Shown: positions 58,118-64,000 of the stretch, piece by piece
Layout of the letters: the number at the start of each line of letters is the position of its first letter
Position numbering within the stretch: position 1 is the stretch's first letter
Source of the DNA: Paramacrobiotus metropolitanus
Lineage: Eukaryota > Tardigrada > Eutardigrada > Parachela > Macrobiotidae
Length of the DNA: 64,000 nt
Assembly (NCBI RefSeq): GCF_019649055.1
Contig: NW_026570253.1
Location: 124,001-188,000 of the forward strand
Direction of reading: 5' to 3'
Translations under genes and position numbers: made by a program
The notes under the pieces: model-generated
What the model saw: the letters and a program-made list of their open reading frames with translations, nothing else
What the model was told of the DNA's origin: nothing
Databases searched by the model: none

Positions 58118-60782
58118 CTTTATCTTTGAAATTTGAGTCGATCCCACTTTCCAGAAGATTTCGCATCGCATGTTCAGTTTTTAAGAAACATCACTTTCAA
58201 AGCCTACATTTTTTGAAAACTAACTCTTAATAAAAATTTTATGGACTAAAGGTAATCGGATACCTAATGGACACCAAAGTTCCATCAAGTGTAGATGAAT
58301 GCTTTTCCTGTGCTGTTCATGACGGTGGTGGCGTGGGTGGGTTTGCAGTGGTGGGTTCTCCACTTTTCCCATAAACTTTGTATGTTAAGATCTTTTAAGA
58401 TTTTCTCTGAAACTTCGCACACTTTCAAAAAACTGACTGGTTTCTGCAAATCTGCAAACTAACGGCTATTAAATGACATATAGACATCACAGTTTGGTTC
58501 AGTGGCTCGCTCAAAAAAGGGAGACAGAAATGGAATTCGCTAAGGCTTATTTTATTAATATATAGGATTTCAGATTGATTTGCTTTTTATATTTTTTCTA
58601 AGTACACTAAATTTGTTTAAACGTAACCATTTGTACAAAAGTTCTTATTCGCATAAAACAACGTTTTTGTGGTAAATGCCCAAATTTGTCTTTTATCATT
58701 TGGCGCGTTGAGGATTAACCGAGATTTAATGTTTTCACCCCCGAAAAAGGAGAATCCTTTGACCAAACAGTTTGTGGTTGAACAGACACTTTGAAGAAAG
58801 GTTAAAGAAACCGCGCGCGAAAAGATGCCGAAAATACGTATCAACTCAACAATGCAAGAAAGGGTAGCGCGCATTAATGATTACTCAAGGCAGCCGAGCG
58901 CGTTAGCCGTCAAGTCAACACATCTATTCAGGCCTCTTAACTGTTTACAGGGCACTGAAAAGCGCGGGAGCACTCGCGGCGAGGAAAAGAGATGGGAAAG
59001 ATAGATAAAAATTAAAGAGTGTTTCTTCTTTAGCAGACCGGCCACAATTCCGGGAAGACCGGCTTCCGGTAGCCGGCGCGTAAAACATACATAAAAGCTG
59101 GCGGAAATATTATGTGTAAGATGAAACTGATATTATATTATTGTAGTGCTGGAGCACGGGATCCCCTTACCGCTTCCCATCCAGTCAACACGGTAATTGG
59201 CCTTTATCACCCGGTTGACGATGGCCGACGCCAGGAACCCAAACGGACGCGTGCGGGCCAATTATCAAATTACCGCGCGCGCGCATCTCGGTGTATCAGG
59301 TCGGTATGCACGGTTACCTGAGCTGGGCTGCGGTGTGTGTTTATGCCTTTATGGACAGAGTAAGTCAGCGACAGGCTGCGGATAGTCGCACACGCTAATT
59401 TCGCCGTTTCCGTATCGGGACACGGGCATGCCGGCTAATTATAGTTCATTTCACCCGATGGGGCGGAAAAATTTGTTTTTCTACCGGTTGACGTATTCAG
59501 AAACGATTTTCTGGCTGGTTGCATGCAAAATTAATTAAATAACAACCGGCAATTTTAGCCCGATATACGAGTGCTAGTATGTGCTTGTTATAACATGACC
59601 GCGTTACCTAACAAAGTAAACGAAACAAAAATTTTCAAGAAAACCTAAACAAAAAGAAATCCCGAAATATAGCAAACAACAGAAGGCAGTTTTATTGCAG
59701 AAAAATACATGACAAATTAATTATTTTGGGGTGATATCTGACACAAATCCATGCAACTAAGTGATGTCATAACTTACTCCTCTCAGTTAAAAAAATATTT
59801 TATTACAACATTTGATTTGCAAGGATTGTAAAATTGCGAAGGAATTCCTTGCTGTGTCATACTTCCCGGTTAATATAAACACGATAATTGACGAAATACA
59901 CAAGACTATAATTAAATAATCCGGTATATACCGGTCTGATTATTTCGCTCCAGTTACAGTGGGCAAACGCTGTGGGCTATGCAAAACGATGCCGCTAATT
60001 TGGTGGCCACAGCGCACATGTAGAACTACACACCAGCAATACTGCGTCGGTTGTGTTGCCGGCTGCAGTGTACAGTGTATGTATTCGAGTACGTACGAGT
60101 ATTATCAACATTAGCCGGTGTAAGCGGAAGGGGACACGCGGCTCGCCGGTCCCCGGGGGCCGCTTGGAAATCAAGACTAATACATCTTTCACCAGACGCC
60201 ACTCCGGGCTTAAAACCGGGAGCGCCGGTGGTCCGGTATACACGAAATAGGAAGAAGGGATCTTATTCCCGTTATTTTTGCTGCACAAGCCGCGGACGGC
60301 CATGGCCCGATCCGTTCACCCGGCAGCAGCGGCCACGCTAGAATAAGCAAATGCCACCCACCTTCGGAGTGTGTTCGAATGGGATATATCGGCATCGCTA
60401 ACAAATGTAATCAATGCAAAAATATTTGAGTGAAACTCTTTTTACTCATTCAGATATTTTACGGTGCTCATATTGCGGTGTATTTGTTTCGTGTTTTATA
60501 ACACGTAAGAAATTCTGAGTGGCTTCCATTTTTGCGTGCTTCCTTGTTCGAATCTTACCCTGAAGAACAGCTTATTAATTTTCTTAATACATGCAAAACA
60601 TGCGAACGGGCTTTTATCAGTTTGTTACTTATACAATTTTATTTATTCTCGAAATTTATTCTGTCTGTAAACATGCATCACAACGATGGGGATCACTGTT
60701 TTACATTGCGCAGCAAGTACCATATACGTAGTTGATTAATTTATTATTCGATCCGATTTCCAGCCCTCCAAAAATATAACTG

Positions 60783-60846
60783 AAATCTTAAAGAAGTAGA
60801 AGTAAAATCTTAAAATCTTAAAAGTAAAATCTTAAAGAAGTAGAAG
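60783..60846. repeat. Short A-rich direct repeat
   Basis: AAATCTTAAAGAAGTAGAAG occurs at 60783-60802 and 60827-60846, with partial copies (TAAAATCTTAAAATC) between. This is a local duplication in non-coding DNA. Confidence 0.75.
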
Positions 60847-63727
60847 CTTTTTATTTGCAAAAACAATCGTGAACTTGTGACAATCATGAATCTGCGGCGG
60901 CAATTATATCAGTAAACTATACGAAGACATTTTGTACGACCCACGAGTAGCACTGTAATTGGCATAACGTCAACAAAACGCTTTCCATGTCAGCAATATG
61001 GTGCTTGTGCGTGACAAAGTTAAGCAACAGTAGTGTAGTGACTCTTGAAGATTGTCGAATGCCGCCGGGGAAAAAATCAACAAAATCAATACACTTCAAC
61101 AATTAGAGGCAGCAGTGCTTGGCGCTTTCCTCCACCGGCATTCGCGAATTCTGGCGCCTCCAACAATATCGCAGTGAGCAAAAGGAAGAAAATTAATATT
61201 TCGAACATGCCCAATTTACAACTGCGCAAATGGACCATTTACCAAACAGGAAATTGTCGCCTTAAAAATCTCTGCGAGATAACCGTCCAACACCAGCCGC
61301 CGCCTGCTGTGAACCGTCAGCATTCCGGTAAAATCGTCTACCGGCGAAAATACCTTTGCGCAACAGTGCAAAAAATTGGCAGAAAGGACAATTTTCAAAC
61401 AATCGTTTTAATCAAATACTTCTATACGTGACCTTTAATGTCAAGCATGCAGACTGCAAAACAATAGCTTAAGAATGTCAGATACAATATATCAAAATTT
61501 CGAAGGCTGAATTACTGTTTTTCTGCTTAAATAATTTTGTTTTAAAAGCTATCTTAATTCTAAGTAACAGTAAGTACAATCCGATGGGAAATTAAATGCA
61601 GTTATAGCAGATCTCTCTTATAAAACTTTTATTGATAAAGAGACGAGTTTTCTAACGCCAATCAGCCTAATGCGAGAGCGGTTTTTTCGGTTTTTTTGTA
61701 GAGTAAGTGTTTAAATACCAAAATGACATTTTTTATATGTTTATTGAAAGATGTTCATCTATAATTAGCGTACCAGTACTCGTCTTTCGCACCACTGTCG
61801 TACAGTTTTAGCGTAATGGCCAACATCTACTCACATCTGCGCGGCACAGGGCATTTGTAAGGACGATGCCCAGAATCCAGATGCATGTTAATGTAGCAAC
61901 GGAGCCGGAACGCTGCACGCATAATCATGCAGTCACCAGGGACAATTTAGCTTTAATAGAAGATTATGCCATCCTCCAAATAATACATCACGTACACTAT
62001 GCATTAACCGTCCCGTAACGACTAAATCTTCATGCAAAATGACCGGTTTATATAACGTAATTATCGTCTTTATATATCAATGCAAACCAAACCAATGATT
62101 TTGGGGTTTGCTGTTTACAGTCATTGCGATAAGGTCAATCGCTCGCCATCATATTAGCCAATAGATTTCTGCTTATATCAATTGTATGCTATTTCTGGAA
62201 GCGAATATCGATGTAGCGATCCAACGACCCGTTAATTATCACTGCAAAAACTTAGTTTTATAACTAGTTAGCAGTACCACGGGCAGTACTTTTGTATCGC
62301 TTGCTATAATTTAATTAGAAGACAAACTTAACTACATATTTTTTCATGATTTTACTGAAGAAATCTTTTGCCATCCCGAAGATCAATTAACTGAACCCGG
62401 CATTTGGATTATATTATGTGATCCTTTCCGTAAGTTGTTACGTGGTTTGCATTAATAGGCGGTGCATTTCGTTGCAAAATCTTTGATTCTTACCGGTAGT
62501 CATTGTCAGCAAGACGATAAACGATACACACTGAAACAGTCTCCTTATCCACATGATCCACATTTTCCAGTTCCCTCAGGAAATAACAAAAAACCCAATC
62601 CCTTACACCATGAACGGCGCTAGTGACCCGCTTTTCGCGGTGGTATAATCTTTAATTGGCAAAATAATCAAAAACCGGCTAACATGCCCGACCACTCGTC
62701 AGTGCGCTGATGCGCAGCAGCGTCAACGGGCACAGACCAAGAAACGGGGTGAAAAGTGCCCGGCGATTGGTTCCGGAAGACCGCCGACCTGTTCCCGGCA
62801 GTTCTCAATGAGTGACCTAATCGGAGTGCCAAGATGCGGTACGGTAAAGCGGATTGTCAAGTTGGCGAGGAAGTCATTAGAGATCCGATGCAGGCGCATT
62901 GTAGCCTCCACACACCAGCAGAGAGAAAGTCAGAGACGCGCGCTCGCAGACAAAGAGAAATCTTTGAGCAAAACAAGGCGAAGGCTAATAGCCGCTGCTG
63001 CGATGCGGATGTATATAATATATCTGTACAAGTACGGGCGTATATATGAGACTGTATTTGCGTAAACACTGGCGCTGGGGATCGTGTTGCAGGCACCGCG
63101 AGTGATATCCTCTGGATCTATCCCGAGTGAGTGAGTATGCGCATTGTGTGAGGTGGGCGGGGCCCGCGGGATGGCTGCCTCCAGAGCAATTACGCCGGGC
63201 GCGCTGGCACTGTGCGCTGCCGCGTAACCCCAACTGCCGACCTCCTTCGTGATTGCGGCTGGCCTCCTCCGCGCGCGCACTGACAACAAAGCCACAGCCA
63301 TTAATCCCCCTTGTCGTTGTGTCTTTGCGTGCTGGTCATGTTTTCTGCATGGTACAAAGAAAATGATTTATGGTTTCTCGAGACAATTAGTAACCTTCGG
63401 CTGGATCGTTAGCGAAAAGAAAGAACTTGCATCCAATTAATTAAACGGGCATTTTTGGTCAACCGTAATATATAAATTTTTATATTGGTGTTTCCTAGTT
63501 TTCGTCGGTATTTTTTCCACAATGCACAGAATATTCGGATGCAGATGCTCTTCTAACTTGTTAATATAGATCTGTTAAAGTTATATTGAAAAAAACATTG
63601 TTTGTATATCAAGCCTGAATAAAATAAATCTTTTAACGACTTTTAAATTCAGATTTTTCTAAAAGATGTTGTATTGTTAGAAACTTACTTTTTGTATGCT
63701 GCAGTCTGAACTACTTATACACTCGTA

Positions 63728-64000
63728 CTACTCGTACAGATACACATAAATGCGGTCCAGTCGAGGCGCAAATAGTTTCTTGGGAACGGCACCGCGAATC
63801 TCATGGTGGCTCATAGTCATCGCAATTGGCTTAACATAGACTCCGGCGGCCCGAATTGCTGGACTTTGATCCGCGTAACCGCCAGTGTGCCGCGGTGTCC
63901 GGCCAATCCATCGCCTCCCCACCGAACGGAAGTCAGCCCACGCCGGGGATCCGTCCAGCTGACAGCCTAAGCGCGAAGGGGCGGGACGTGTTGGATGGCG
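63728..64000 (-). CDS. Open frame running off the right edge, possible terminal exon
   Basis: From the window edge the minus strand is open for about 90 codons with G+C-rich codons, ending ...PKKLFAPRLDRIYVYLYE and a TAG near 63728. The texture resembles a last exon, but the family is unknown and no splice site is visible within it. Confidence 0.2.
   Translation of the reverse strand, partial: RHPTRPAPSRLGCQLDGSPAWADFRSVGRRWIGRTPRHTGGYADQSPAIRAAGVYVKPIAMTMSHHEIRGAVPKKLFAPRLDRIYVYLYE

Larger units (their letters stand above)
58118..64000. other. Right part of the window, no confident gene
   Basis: Several G+C-rich patches (60050-60360, 62690-63310) look like promoter or 5'-flank sequence of genes outside the window. 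Frames within them overlap on both strands. A 128-codon frame at 61045-61431 (+) starts at TTG and resembles nothing known. A frame open to the right edge on the minus strand is listed separately. The remainder is AT-rich. Confidence 0.35.

Noticed and set aside
60540-60565. GTTCGAATC, resembling a tRNA B box
   Set aside because: No A box at the right distance and no cloverleaf can be drawn.
61045-61431. 128-codon frame on the plus strand
   Set aside because: It starts at TTG and has no recognisable domain or partner exon; kept only as a note in the regional entry.
62660-63065. Long plus-strand open stretch ahead of ATG 62808
   Set aside because: The minus strand is open in the same place and the base composition is that of a G+C-rich 5' flank; no splice pattern is visible.
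1-64000. CRISPR arrays, operons, prophage or bacterial insertion sequences
   Set aside because: No regularly spaced repeats, no ribosome-binding sites or polycistronic gene runs; the window is intron-bearing animal DNA.

Overview
The window is nuclear DNA of a small animal (metazoan) with a compact genome. Every confident gene is split by GT-AG introns, mostly about 60 to 1,900 bases long. Exons are clearly richer in G+C than the AT-rich introns and spacers, and no gene is arranged as a bacterial operon. The products are animal proteins: the cilium and basal-body proteins DZIP1 and CEP164, a lachesin-like GPI-anchored Ig protein, SLC17 and SLC26 carriers, and a TGF-beta-receptor-type ectodomain. 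I suspect an ecdysozoan such as an arthropod or tardigrade, but only weakly.

Layout, left to right. A DZIP1 homologue (+, 672-3891, first exon missing) ends tail to tail with a kinase-less TGF-beta type I receptor/BAMBI-like ectodomain protein (-, 4318-4935). A stretch of about 3.6 kb then holds only coding-like fragments. A seven-exon aldo-keto reductase follows (-, 8561-11369), head to head with a tiny two-exon TOMM5-like gene (+, 11911-12611). A 17-exon CEP164 homologue (-, 13485-21804) and CIAPIN1/anamorsin (-, 23756-27664) follow. A TA-flanked inverted-repeat transposon sits directly against a CIAPIN1 splice donor. Next come a secreted Ig plus fibronectin-III protein (-, 29089-31264) and, divergent from it, a diverged Elongin C (+, 32679-33962). 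Five kb of mostly non-coding DNA holds one candidate small gene (+, 35938-36158) and a possible decayed frame. A complete SLC26A11-type anion transporter (+, 39046-45597) converges on an SLC17 (sialin/VGLUT-type) transporter (-, 46894-49510). The last gene is a lachesin-like protein (-, 51174 to about 54110, 5' end unresolved). From about 54.2 kb to the right edge I find no confident gene, only a 0.95-kb mariner-like element and simple repeats.

The neighbours do not form one pathway. DZIP1 and CEP164 both act at the basal body and transition zone of cilia but lie about 10 kb apart with unrelated genes between. The rest are housekeeping or membrane genes. The main items for follow-up are: the CEP164 coiled coil encoded by three consecutive 78-nt exons; the long perfect inverted repeats in one SLC17 intron; the transposon at the CIAPIN1 donor; the receptor ectodomain without kinase; the candidate microprotein gene at 35.9 kb; and an over-represented octamer, ACTCGTAC, in non-coding DNA.
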